Part shown: positions 8,221 to 16,840 of the stretch, piece after piece | How the letters are laid out: each line of letters starts with the position of its first letter | Position numbering within the stretch: position 1 is the stretch's first letter | DNA from: Flavobacterium sp. Root901 | GTDB lineage: Bacteria > Bacteroidota > Bacteroidia > Flavobacteriales > Flavobacteriaceae | Reading direction: 5' to 3' | Assembly (NCBI RefSeq): GCF_001429765.1 | Contig: NZ_LMJB01000005.1 | Coordinates: 1,145,556 to 1,209,555, forward strand | DNA: 64,000 nt | Position numbers and translations under genes: made by a program | The notes under the pieces: generated by a model | Databases searched by the model: none | Told to the model about the DNA's origin: nothing | What the model saw: the letters and a program-made list of their open reading frames with translations, nothing else

Positions 8221-9333
8221 ATGGAATTAAGTTATTGGGAAATAAAAAACTGGTTCACAGCTGTTGATTACACAATAGTGGGCAGCGGAATTGTGGGTCT
8301 GCATACAGCTTTACGCTTACGCGAAAGATTTCCTGCTGCAAAAATTCTGGTTCTCGAAAGAGGAATGCTGCCGCAGGGTGCGAGTACAAAAAATGCCGGT
8401 TTTGCCTGTTTCGGAAGTTTATCTGAAATTATGGACGACTTAAAAACGCATTCAGAAGAAGATGTTGCGGCACTTATTGAAAAAAGATGGAAAGGTTTAC
8501 AGCTGCTTCGAAAAAGATTAGGAGATGCAGCAATCGATTTTAAACCTCACGGCGGATATGAATTGTTTTTGAAAGATGATGAATTTGGGTTTAACGAATG
8601 TATTTCGAAACTTCCTTTTATAAATGAAATTTTAAAACCGCTTTTTAGGGCCGAAGTTTTTTCTAAAGAAACAGACCGGTTCGGATTTGGCAATATTCAG
8701 GATTATTTAATTTTTAATCCGTTTGAAGCCCAGATCGATACCGGAAATATGATGCAGGAATTGCTAAAGCAGGCCGCTGCAGCAGATATTTTAATTCTCA
8801 ATCAGCAAATGGTAACGTCTTATTCAGATGCCGGGAATCATGTCGAAGTGGTGGTGAATGATTTTAGTTTTAAAACCCATAAATTACTTTTTGCAACAAA
8901 CGGTTTTGCCAATACTCTTACAAGCGGCGCCGTAAAACCTGCCAGAGCTCAGGTTTTAATTACAGAACCCATTAAAAATCTGGACATAAAAGGAACGTTT
9001 CATTTAGACCGGGGTTATTATTATTTTAGAAATATTGGCGACCGCATTTTATTTGGCGGAGGCCGAAACCTTGATTTTGAAACCGAAACCACAACCGAAT
9101 TTGGTCAGACGAAAATTGTTCAAAATAAATTGGAAGAATTACTGAAAAATGTAATTTTACCAAATCAGGATTTCCAGATCGCACATCGATGGAGCGGTAT
9201 TATGGGAGTCGGAAACAGTAAAAATCCTATTGTGTCCCAATTGTCTGAAAACGTGTTTTGTGGAGTGCGTTTAGGCGGAATGGGCGTCGCAATAGGCAGT
9301 TTAGTAGGAACAGAATTAGCAGATTTAATATAA
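8221..9333 (+). CDS. FAD-dependent oxidoreductase, DAO family
   Basis: The 370-residue protein starts with a Rossmann dinucleotide-binding motif, VGSGIVGLHTALRL (about residues 20-33), then a second FAD contact region (ERGMLPQGASTKNAGF). It ends with the FAD-closing segment GVRLGGMGVAIGS. The layout is that of D-amino-acid-oxidase/glycine-oxidase-like flavoproteins, which oxidise amines or amino acids. The substrate cannot be read from sequence. Its stop codon shares one base with the start of mtgA (TAATG), so the two genes are translationally linked. A role in peptidoglycan or D-amino-acid turnover would fit the neighbour but is only inference. Confidence 0.85.
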   Translation: MELSYWEIKNWFTAVDYTIVGSGIVGLHTALRLRERFPAAKILVLERGMLPQGASTKNAGFACFGSLSEIMDDLKTHSEEDVAALIEKRWKGLQLLRKRLGDAAIDFKPHGGYELFLKDDEFGFNECISKLPFINEILKPLFRAEVFSKETDRFGFGNIQDYLIFNPFEAQIDTGNMMQELLKQAAAADILILNQQMVTSYSDAGNHVEVVVNDFSFKTHKLLFATNGFANTLTSGAVKPARAQVLITEPIKNLDIKGTFHLDRGYYYFRNIGDRILFGGGRNLDFETETTTEFGQTKIVQNKLEELLKNVILPNQDFQIAHRWSGIMGVGNSKNPIVSQLSENVFCGVRLGGMGVAIGSLVGTELADLI

Positions 9334-10109
9334 TGGCAGCACCCAAAAAACCAGCACCAAAAAAGACAACCGCAAGTAAACCAAAAGCCAAAACGTCTTC
9401 AAAGAAATCTAATCGTTCTTTTGGCGAAAAAGTAAAATGGTTTTTAATAAAAACAATGTTGTGGTTTTTTGGACTTTCAATAGGATCCGTTATTGTTTTT
9501 AAATATGTTCCGGTGCCTTTTACCCCTTTAATGATTATTCGGGCAATCGAAAATAAAATGGGAGGGAAGGAAGTTTATTTTGACCATGACTGGGAACCAA
9601 TTGAAAAAATTTCCATGAATTTGCAAAAAGCCGTAATCGCCAGTGAAGACGGAACTTTTTTAACTCATAATGGTTTTGATTTTAAAGCACTTCAGAAAGC
9701 CTATAAAAGTAATGAACGCGGACGCCGAATTCGCGGCGGAAGTACGATTTCGCAGCAAACGGCCAAAAACGTTTTTTTATGGCAGGGGAAAAGTTATTTC
9801 CGTAAAGGTCTTGAGGCATATTTTACTGTTTTAATTGAAATTATCTGGGGCAAGGAACGTATTATGGAAGTCTACCTCAATAGTATCGAAATGGGCGACG
9901 GTGTTTATGGTGCTTATGCGGCGACAGAACACTGGTACCGCCGTGATGCTTCGAGCTTAACGCCAATGCAGGCTGCGGGAATTGCGGCGATTCTGCCAAA
10001 TCCGAGAAAATTTAAAGCTACAGGTTCGTCAAGTTATATTAACAGAAGAAAAGAAAGAATTGTTCGTGAAATGCGTTACGTTGGAAAAATAAATTATGAT
10101 GGGAAGTAA
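9333..10109 (+). CDS. mtgA: Monofunctional peptidoglycan glycosyltransferase MtgA
   Basis: This 258-residue enzyme has a Lys/Pro/Ala-rich cytoplasmic start, one membrane anchor (about residues 40-60) and a GT51 domain. The catalytic Glu is in the IASEDGTFLTHNGFD motif, followed by RGGSTISQQTAKNVFLW and KERIMEVYLNSIEMGDGVYG, the standard GT51 motifs. It polymerises lipid II into glycan strands at the periplasmic face. No transpeptidase domain is present. The ATG at 9333 overlaps the preceding stop by one base; earlier in-frame starts lie within the oxidoreductase gene. Confidence 0.93.
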   Translation: MAAPKKPAPKKTTASKPKAKTSSKKSNRSFGEKVKWFLIKTMLWFFGLSIGSVIVFKYVPVPFTPLMIIRAIENKMGGKEVYFDHDWEPIEKISMNLQKAVIASEDGTFLTHNGFDFKALQKAYKSNERGRRIRGGSTISQQTAKNVFLWQGKSYFRKGLEAYFTVLIEIIWGKERIMEVYLNSIEMGDGVYGAYAATEHWYRRDASSLTPMQAAGIAAILPNPRKFKATGSSSYINRRKERIVREMRYVGKINYDGK

Positions 10110-11055
10110 AAAAGCACTTTTTGCTTTTCTGATTTTAACTGTAACGTTGACTTTTGGACAAGGAAAAACAAAAGAAATAGGTTTTATAACAGACAATGAT
10201 TTATACACTTCGTCTAAAAACGATATGTATTACACCAATGGCCTGGAGATTTTTTATCGTTTTTTATCAAAAAATAACAACGAAAAAATCAATAAAAAAA
10301 TTACCGAATTTAGAATTGGACAATATATTTACAACCCAAGATTTATTAATGAAGCAGCGGTTGATGTAAACGACCGCCCATTTACGGCGTATCTTTTTGC
10401 CGAAGCCGGCCGAAGCTTTTTTTACCAAAGTGAATCTGTTTTAAAGACTGATTTTCAATTGGGTTTTATGGGGCCGAATGCCTTGGGAGAAGAAACACAA
10501 GTTGGGTTTCATAACCTTATTGGTTATAAAAAAGTATACGGCTGGGAAAATCAGCTTCATAATGCTTTTGCCGTGCAGGCGCATGTAATGTATTCGAAGA
10601 AATTATTTCCGTCCGGACACAACGATTTTATTGATCTTCATTTTCAGTCTGAAGCCAATTTGGGAACTATTTTTACAGGAGTTTCAACGGGATTTTTAAC
10701 GAGAATCGGGTTTAAAAAACTGCTTCCGGTTTACGATTCCAATCTTCATGATGCTTCTGTAAGTGCAAATGCGCAGTCGGGTATTCGGGAATTTTATTTC
10801 TACGCCATGCCAAGTGTCAATTATCAGTTTTATGATGCCACAATAGAAGGCAGTATGTTTAATGATACAAGTCCGGTTACTTTTGATTTGGTTCCGCTCC
10901 GTTTTAATGCCGAGTTTGGTTTCAAATACAGACATAACAATTTCAATATGTCGTATTCTTTTATTTACAGAGGCCGAGAATTAGAAGGCGATGTAAACGA
11001 TACAAATACGGGGTATTTTTTTGGATCGATCAGACTGGGTTTTTTGCTTAAATAA
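10096..11055 (+). CDS. LpxR-like outer-membrane lipid A deacylase
   Basis: The 319-residue protein has a signal peptide (about 1-18). Its start is EIGFITDNDLYTSSKNDMYYTNG, recognisable as the LpxR family (formerly DUF2219): the TDND box and the YTNG segment hold the conserved Asn, Asp and Thr/Ser residues. LpxR is a 12-strand outer-membrane barrel that removes the 3'-linked acyloxyacyl group of lipid A. A His later in the chain (VGFHNLIG) could be the catalytic His. The start codon overlaps the end of mtgA by 14 bases, so the three genes 8221-11055 form one operon on envelope themes. Confidence 0.85.
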   Translation: MMGSKKALFAFLILTVTLTFGQGKTKEIGFITDNDLYTSSKNDMYYTNGLEIFYRFLSKNNNEKINKKITEFRIGQYIYNPRFINEAAVDVNDRPFTAYLFAEAGRSFFYQSESVLKTDFQLGFMGPNALGEETQVGFHNLIGYKKVYGWENQLHNAFAVQAHVMYSKKLFPSGHNDFIDLHFQSEANLGTIFTGVSTGFLTRIGFKKLLPVYDSNLHDASVSANAQSGIREFYFYAMPSVNYQFYDATIEGSMFNDTSPVTFDLVPLRFNAEFGFKYRHNNFNMSYSFIYRGRELEGDVNDTNTGYFFGSIRLGFLLK

Positions 11056-11058
11056 ATT

Positions 11059-11796
11059 TTATTTACGTTCTACCACATCAAATTCATAATTTGAATTTCC
11101 ATACCCCATAACATTGCCCAACGGATGTTCTGCGCTGGTACGGAATTCTTCAAATTGCCTGTCTTTTAAAAATCGCGATAATTTTATTTTAAATTCTTCA
11201 GGAGAAAATCCATCATCGGATATTTTGTTCCAATGACTTTTGCCGAAAACATCAGCTCCATCAAGCAGCTGCGATGAGCGAACAATAACAATTGTATCAC
11301 CGCTGATACGGATAATTTTAACCAAAGCGCCTTTGTCTCTTGTGTTATTTACATACCAATCGCTTTTATAGGTGTCACCAGCCTGCGGATTTGCTAAAAT
11401 CTCTGCAACTTTAGAGTCTTGGAATTGTTTTACGCGTGTCATAATAAGTCCGGTAACGACAAGTCCGGCAAATAATAAAGTCCCTGTCCATGGATACAAT
11501 AATTGCCAGATTGTGCGTTTGTATGAGGCACGCAAATTTTTAATCTCATTTTTAATATTTTGAGAATAATTTTTCTTTGCAAAAACCGATGCACCTTGTG
11601 ATTTTACAATATGATTGCAGACAGTGCAGTGCACTCCAGTAGTACGACCCATTCCAAAAATTGGCACTATAACAGAAATATACTTCATGTATAAAGTAAG
11701 CTGTAACGTATTTTGTTGGTTACAAACGGGGCAGGTTTCTCCAATCAGCATTTTTTGTGCAATAGGCTTACTTACAATTTGATAATAGTAAATCAT
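11059..11796 (-). CDS. Zinc-ribbon membrane protein, unknown function
   Basis: The 245-residue protein is not assigned to a known function. Two CxxC pairs (CPVC near residue 22 and CTVC near residue 57) would form a zinc ribbon. One membrane segment lies around residues 100-120, and a C-terminal domain of about 120 residues contains basic and acidic patches. It lies 12 bases after a second small membrane protein on the same strand and probably shares its transcript. The LpxR-like gene converges on it with a gap of only 3 bases. Confidence 0.7.
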   Translation of the reverse strand: MIYYYQIVSKPIAQKMLIGETCPVCNQQNTLQLTLYMKYISVIVPIFGMGRTTGVHCTVCNHIVKSQGASVFAKKNYSQNIKNEIKNLRASYKRTIWQLLYPWTGTLLFAGLVVTGLIMTRVKQFQDSKVAEILANPQAGDTYKSDWYVNNTRDKGALVKIIRISGDTIVIVRSSQLLDGADVFGKSHWNKISDDGFSPEEFKIKLSRFLKDRQFEEFRTSAEHPLGNVMGYGNSNYEFDVVERK

Positions 11797-11808
11797 GATA
11801 ATGTATTA

Positions 11809-12357
11809 TTAGTGTTTTTTATTTGCTTCGATCATTTGAAAAATTCTTTTCTTTACTTCAACTATGTCAAGATCCAGACGGCTTATTTCCATCCATAAAA
11901 GGGCATATTCTTTATTTTTGCTTTCCTTTAAGTAAGCGGCACGTTGTTTGGCGTCTTCAATTCTTTCATTGTAAAACTCAGGGTTTCTTGCAAATACCAG
12001 TAAATAATTTTCCATGAAAAAATTCTTTTCTGCACAATCAACGCATCCTTCAATATTTTTCCATTCTACAAGTCCAATCTGGTCAAAATACTTTCCGTCA
12101 AAAACAATCCCTTCGTTAGAAATTGTAATAAAGGGCATACGATTTGCTAAATATCGTATTTCTTTCAGCAGTTTTACAGAAATCACGATCAGGCAAAACA
12201 GCACTATAACGGTCATTGGAAACTCACAATTATCCTCTGTAAAAAAATGACCGGATGTACTCCAGATCGCCCACAAAAGCGGAATAATGAAAAAAAGACA
12301 GAGCGCTATATGTCTTCGGACTTTTTTTCGCGATACATAAAAGTTTTGTTTTAGCAT
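11809..12357 (-). CDS. Small membrane protein, STM3941-like architecture
   Basis: The 182-residue protein has two hydrophobic segments in its first 70 residues, then a cytoplasmic domain with ISNEGIVFDGKYFDQIGLVEWKNIEG. That order (two helices, then a strand with a Gly turn and a W-x-x-I pattern) resembles the STM3941 family, a PH-like membrane family of unknown role; I am not certain of the match. The start at 12357 (MLKQNFYVSRKK) fits the family better than an upstream in-frame ATG at 12432. Confidence 0.6.
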   Translation of the reverse strand: MLKQNFYVSRKKVRRHIALCLFFIIPLLWAIWSTSGHFFTEDNCEFPMTVIVLFCLIVISVKLLKEIRYLANRMPFITISNEGIVFDGKYFDQIGLVEWKNIEGCVDCAEKNFFMENYLLVFARNPEFYNERIEDAKQRAAYLKESKNKEYALLWMEISRLDLDIVEVKKRIFQMIEANKKH

Positions 12358-12495
12358 GATATTTTTTAAGTTGCTGATTAATAGCAAATTTCTGCAAAAT
12401 AAAAGCTTTGCTGTCTCAGTAACAGCCGCCAAAAGACATACTTACATTAAAATAAGTTATAATTTAAAGTGTGAGAAGAATTGGCTTATTGCATA

Positions 12496-12528
12496 AAAAA
12501 AGCCACTTCTTTTCAAAAATGGCTTTTT
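12496..12528 (-). terminator. Terminator downstream of the 12615-13184 gene
   Basis: A 9-bp stem AAAAAGCCA/TGGCTTTTT has a 15-base loop and U-rich flanks on both strands. It begins just 3 bases after an in-frame stop (12531-12533) that follows the annotated stop of the upstream gene. Confidence 0.75.
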
Positions 12529-12614
12529 AATTATCTATAATTTAAAGGTTGTTTTCCCTTTAATATTTTCTCCGGATATTTAACTTTATCTTTTTCAGCC
12601 TGAACATTCAGGAA

Positions 12615-13184
12615 TTAATCTAAACTATCAATATTCATTTCTTTGGCCAGTTCTTCCCATTTTTCATTGAGGTATTTTTTTGTCATTTCGATGACCTTTG
12701 GGTTTATGTCTTTCAGGATTTGCGCTTCGGTACTCAAAATTCCTTTTCCATTTTCAAATGTAATATAAGCATGAACAGCATCATCTCCCCAGAAAAAAGG
12801 AAAAACGATAGCCATGTTCTCCTCGCTTTCGGTTACGAATTTTTCAAGGCTGATGATAAACGCAAACATGGGCAGCATTTCTGTAAAATTCTGACTGAAA
12901 AACATCATGCCCCAATGCCATATTTCGGTACTTTCATCATAATCAGAAAAGGCCATGGCTTCGCGATAATCAATCCAGCCCTCAATAACTTCTTCATTAC
13001 AGTCATCATGATAGGTACGCAAGAGTTCCGGCGTTAATTCCATTTTAGAATACATTTTGCGGCTGTTCCACCATTCAAGCCAATTTTTGTTGAGCTGAGG
13101 TTCTTCAAGCGGACTGTTTAAAAACTTTTCCAGCTGCGGTTTTGTGATTTTTACTTTACATAATAAAGAACTTAGTTCAGACAT
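12615..13184 (-). CDS. Acidic cytoplasmic protein, unknown function
   Basis: The 189-residue soluble protein has no recognised family. It is acidic and rich in Trp and Phe, with an internal WIDYREAMAFSDYDESTEIWHWG stretch and no signal peptide or membrane segment. Some immunity or SMI1/KNR4-like proteins have similar composition, but no motif supports that. After the TAA at 12615-12617 the same frame stays open for 27 further codons to a second stop at 12531-12533, which lies against a terminator. The present C-terminus may therefore be a recent truncation. Confidence 0.7.
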   Translation of the reverse strand: MSELSSLLCKVKITKPQLEKFLNSPLEEPQLNKNWLEWWNSRKMYSKMELTPELLRTYHDDCNEEVIEGWIDYREAMAFSDYDESTEIWHWGMMFFSQNFTEMLPMFAFIISLEKFVTESEENMAIVFPFFWGDDAVHAYITFENGKGILSTEAQILKDINPKVIEMTKKYLNEKWEELAKEMNIDSLD

Positions 13185-13419
13185 CTTCTAGTTTTTGGAT
13201 TGTGAGTATTTGTAATTGGAAAATCGTAATGTCATCAAGCGAAAAGAGGCTGTAATATTAATTTCTTAAATTGAAAAATAGTGCTGTGCCTCACACAAAA
13301 ATAAAAAACATTTTTAAGAAATATTGGACTAAATTCATAAAATTTAAAGAAAGCAAAGCTTAACCTTTTGATAATGTGTTAAAAACTTATAATTTTTAAA
13401 TTTAGTTAAAATTAAAATT

Positions 13420-13596
13420 ATGGAAATCAATTGGACAGTTATAGGAATTGTGGCACTGCTGGTTATTATTTTAGTTGTTTTGACAATTAGAAAAAATCAA
13501 AAAGAAAAAAAGAAACTGACAGATTTGCTGAATAATGATTTTAAGAAAGCCGAAGAAGAAGAACCTGCTCCGGATGATGCAGCAAATGAAAAATAA
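13420..13596 (+). CDS. Small single-pass membrane protein
   Basis: A 58-residue ORF has a hydrophobic helix (about residues 6-23), a basic stop-transfer stretch RKNQKEKKK, and an acidic tail with EEEE. Topology by the positive-inside rule puts the tail in the cytoplasm. It is followed 15 bases later by a clear terminator and lies in a spacer with no other gene, which supports it as a real small gene. Its function is unknown. Confidence 0.65.
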   Translation: MEINWTVIGIVALLVIILVVLTIRKNQKEKKKLTDLLNNDFKKAEEEEPAPDDAANEK

Positions 13597-13610
13597 GCTG
13601 AATTTATTTC

Positions 13611-13655
13611 AAAAAAACAAAACCCTTGTATTATTTACAAGGGTTTTTGTTTTTT
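13611..13655 (+). terminator. Rho-independent terminator
   Basis: The stem AACCCTTGTA/TACAAGGGTT with a 5-base loop is extended by A/T pairs and followed by a T-rich tract. It terminates the small membrane protein gene. A close relative of the same hairpin lies at 21224-21258. Confidence 0.88.
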
Positions 13656-13968
13656 AAGTCTTTATCATCACCTCAATAATGGCTGTATTGCGACAAACCT
13701 TGTTGCAAGTTATATTATGCAACCGCTTTGTGCCCGAAATTAATATCAGAAAATATGGATTTAATAAATTTGATAAGCACTTATATTTCTAATTTGAAAA
13801 TTTAGAGTCATTGGGTTTGTTTCCTTTTCAGGCTCAATTAAGTACTTCAGCGTAATAAATAATGTTTATTAAAATCATTACATGAATTTACAGTAAATCT
13901 TGAATTAAAACCCATTAGCATTGTCATATTAAAGACAGTTAATAAATAACGTTAAATATTAAGATTAA
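13656..13968. other. Non-coding spacer
   Basis: About 310 bases separate the terminator at 13655 from the outer-membrane protein gene. I see no ORF of note, no RNA gene and no riboswitch. The last 100 bases are AT-rich and probably hold the promoter of the following gene, but no TAnnTTTG word stands out. Confidence 0.5.
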
Positions 13969-15012
13969 ATGAATATGAAAAAAGCACAAAAATATCTTTT
14001 GTATAGTACTAACACACTTAATATTGTAACATGGTTGAAAAAATGTAAGGCAATTCTTTTTAGTGTGAGTGTCGGATTTTTATTATATACTAACTCAGTA
14101 AATGCTCAGCTTAAAGGGACCCATTTATTAGGAGATATGGGACTTCAGTCTGGTACCCAGCCGCCACCCTCTTTTATGCCTGCTGTTGCATTGTATAACT
14201 ATCAAACTTCAAAACTTATTATGGCTGATGGAGAAAAAGTTACTATTCCTGATATTAATATGTTTCTTTTGGGTATTGGAGCAAATTTTGTAACTAATGT
14301 CAAAATACTTGGTGCCAATTATGGGGGATCTGTTTTAATTGCATTTGCATCGAGCAGAATTGAAGGCGATTTAATTTCGACGAAATCCTCACTTGCCTTT
14401 ACTGACATGTATATACAGCCTTTGCAATTAGGATGGCAGACAAAAAGAGCCGACTTTACGATTGGATATGCAATATATCTTCCAACTGGGAAATATGAAT
14501 TGGGAGGCGATAACAATGCAGGAATAGGGCTTTTTTCAAATGAGTTCTCAGCCGGGAGCACTTATTATTTAGATGCACAAAAAAAGTGGAACACATCAGC
14601 ATTACTCTCCTATGCCCTTAATAGCAAAAAAAAGAACACGGGAAATAATGAAATAAAACCGGGCAGTCTTTTAACCATTGAAGGAGGAATAGGTAAAACC
14701 TGGGTGAAAACGGTAAAAGATAATGCCATGCCAATGATTATTAATGCAGGAATGGTGTATTATATGCAGTTTAAAACTACTAAGGATAAAATGACATTTC
14801 CCGAAATTAACAATACTCAGTTTGAACTCTCAAATAAGGATCAAATTTATGCTCTTGGTGCAGAAGCAAATATATTCATACCTTCTATAAAATCAAATAT
14901 TGGACTTCGCTGGCTTGGTGAATTGGGAGCTTCAAACCGCACTCAGGGGAATTCTTTTTTTATTACTCTGGCACCTTGTGTAAAATTCTTTGAACCTAAG
15001 AAAATAAAATAG
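13969..15012 (+). CDS. Outer-membrane protein, phenol MetA/SphA-like family
   Basis: The 347-residue protein has a long basic start (about 25 residues) before a hydrophobic signal sequence that ends at VNAQ near residue 46. It then carries a predicted beta-barrel with the family's early block GTHLLGDMGLQSGTQPPP and a later block DFTIGYAIYLPTGKY. This family (MetA-pathway of phenol degradation, also SphA-like) is thought to form outer-membrane channels for hydrophobic compounds. It lies 55 bases before a sulfatase gene and may supply its substrate, which is inference. A second ATG two codons in (13975) is an equal start candidate. Confidence 0.78.
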   Translation: MNMKKAQKYLLYSTNTLNIVTWLKKCKAILFSVSVGFLLYTNSVNAQLKGTHLLGDMGLQSGTQPPPSFMPAVALYNYQTSKLIMADGEKVTIPDINMFLLGIGANFVTNVKILGANYGGSVLIAFASSRIEGDLISTKSSLAFTDMYIQPLQLGWQTKRADFTIGYAIYLPTGKYELGGDNNAGIGLFSNEFSAGSTYYLDAQKKWNTSALLSYALNSKKKNTGNNEIKPGSLLTIEGGIGKTWVKTVKDNAMPMIINAGMVYYMQFKTTKDKMTFPEINNTQFELSNKDQIYALGAEANIFIPSIKSNIGLRWLGELGASNRTQGNSFFITLAPCVKFFEPKKIK

Positions 15013-15067
15013 TATTTATATATAATGCTTTTACAATCAATTCATCATTAAATTAAAATCAATTAAG

Positions 15068-16510
15068 ATGTCAAATACAAATAAAAATGATTTTAAAATT
15101 TTCCTGATTTTATTTTTTGCAGGATTTTCAATAATCAGTGCGCAGCAAAAATCTTCCTCATCTAATGACAAACCAAATATCATTTTTATCCTGATGGACA
15201 ATCTGGGTTACGGCGAAGTAGGATGCTATGGTGGAGGCGAATTAAGAGGAGCACCAACGCCACGTATAGATAAATTAGCAACAGAGGGTACCCGCCTGAC
15301 AAATTTTAATGTTGAGGCACAATGTACACCCAGCCGTTCGGCTATACTAACAGGTCGTTTTGCTATACGGTCAGGAACTCATTCCGTGCCGCTGCCAGGT
15401 TCTCCTGATGGTCTTACCCAATGGGAAATTACGATTGCTGAATTATTATCAGCAGCAGGTTATGCTACCGCGCATTTTGGTAAATGGCATTTAGGGAGCG
15501 ATCCTGAAAGGCTGCCCAATAATCAGGGTTTTGATGAGTGGTATGGTATTCCGCGAACTACAGATGAGTCAATGTTTCCTTCACAGGCGGGGGCAAAAGC
15601 GGCTGGAATAAATTTTATGCAGATAATGGAAGGCCGTAAAGGAGAAAAAAGTAAAAATCTGGCTGTGTACGATCTCGTGCAGCGCAGGTTGATTGATGCT
15701 GAAATAACGAAGCGTACTATTGATTTCATACAGCGGAGTGTGCAGGCAGGGAAACCATTTTATGCATACGTTCCTTTTACACTGGTACATTTTCCTGCTC
15801 TGCCAAATCCGGTATTCAGCGGAAAAACAGGAAACGGCGATTTCCCCGATGCGCTGGCGGAAATGGACAACCATGTAGGTGAAATACTTGATGCAGTTGA
15901 CAGACTGGGAATACAGGACAACACTATTTTTGTTTTTACCAGTGACAACGGACCTGATCCTACAGCTCCTTCACAAGGCTCATCTGGTCCTTGGAGCGGT
16001 TACTATTTTACTCATATGGAAGGGTCACTGCGTACACCGTTCATTATTCGATGGCCCGGAAAAATACCTGCAGGTCGTGTAAGCAATGAGATCATACATG
16101 AGGTAGATACTTTTGTAACATTTGCAAGAATTGCCGGTGCTCAGAAACCTACTGATCGCGTGATTGATGGTGTAGATCAAACAGATTTTTTCTTAGGTAC
16201 AAAACCTTCAGGCCGTGATGGATTTCCGGTATTTGTTGCAGATCGTCTGGAAGCAGTTAAATGGAAAAATTTTAAGATTGCCTTTTACCAGTCAGAAAGA
16301 GATTGGTGGAGCACACCGGTTAAACTTGGTGTGCCTCAGATATTCGATTTATATACCGATCCTAAAGAGCAGTATCCTTCAAGTTTAACCCCAAACGCTT
16401 GGGTAGCCGGGTCTATGATGAAAATAATTGCAGAGTTTGAAAAAAGTCTTATGAAATACCCTTTGATTAAACCAGGAACTCCTGATCCTTATAAGGTTCC
16501 AAAAGAATAA
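15068..16510 (+). CDS. Secreted arylsulfatase (type I, formylglycine)
   Basis: The 480-residue protein has a signal peptide (cut near SAQQ, residue 26) and the full sulfatase fold. The activation site CTPSR is at residues 86-90 (C86 becomes formylglycine), followed by SAILTGR. The metal-binding start is ILMDNLGYGE, with Asn in place of the second Asp of the usual DD pair. Later blocks include FGKWHLG and TSDNGPD. It hydrolyses sulfate esters in the periplasm. It needs a maturase not present in this window. Specific substrate is unknown. It lies directly after the MetA-type channel gene. Confidence 0.9.
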   Translation: MSNTNKNDFKIFLILFFAGFSIISAQQKSSSSNDKPNIIFILMDNLGYGEVGCYGGGELRGAPTPRIDKLATEGTRLTNFNVEAQCTPSRSAILTGRFAIRSGTHSVPLPGSPDGLTQWEITIAELLSAAGYATAHFGKWHLGSDPERLPNNQGFDEWYGIPRTTDESMFPSQAGAKAAGINFMQIMEGRKGEKSKNLAVYDLVQRRLIDAEITKRTIDFIQRSVQAGKPFYAYVPFTLVHFPALPNPVFSGKTGNGDFPDALAEMDNHVGEILDAVDRLGIQDNTIFVFTSDNGPDPTAPSQGSSGPWSGYYFTHMEGSLRTPFIIRWPGKIPAGRVSNEIIHEVDTFVTFARIAGAQKPTDRVIDGVDQTDFFLGTKPSGRDGFPVFVADRLEAVKWKNFKIAFYQSERDWWSTPVKLGVPQIFDLYTDPKEQYPSSLTPNAWVAGSMMKIIAEFEKSLMKYPLIKPGTPDPYKVPKE

Positions 16511-16600
16511 ATTTATTTGTATTTATCTACTGTCTCTGTGCAGGAAATTTATAACAAAGAAAATAATGCTTATTAAAATTTTGTACCGATTCGGTAAAAA

Positions 16601-16840
16601 ATGACGGATTAAACGGAACTTAAAAATAATAGTATAAAGTACAGTATTTTCATAATCTGCATTTTGGCATTAACAGGATGTAAGAAAGAAACCATCAAAA
16701 ATACAGATAAAACCATATCATCTGCCATTCTGCGCAGAGGCTCAATGACAGGTTTTTATATTACCAAATGGGCTGTGCTTCCTTTCAATTCAAATTTTTT
16801 GAGCTGGCGGTTTTTAATTGTATTAAATTTAAACTCCTAA
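16601..16840 (+). pseudogene. Broken lipoprotein gene
   Basis: A reading frame starts with ATG at 16601 but meets TAA as codon 4 (16610-16612). After that it is open for 75 codons and includes a good lipoprotein signal (YSIFIICILALTGCKKE, lipobox LTGC). The rest carries no domain I recognise and it ends inside the next, convergent gene. It looks like the start of a lipoprotein gene inactivated by a stop and truncated behind, once part of the sulfatase locus. Confidence 0.5.
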
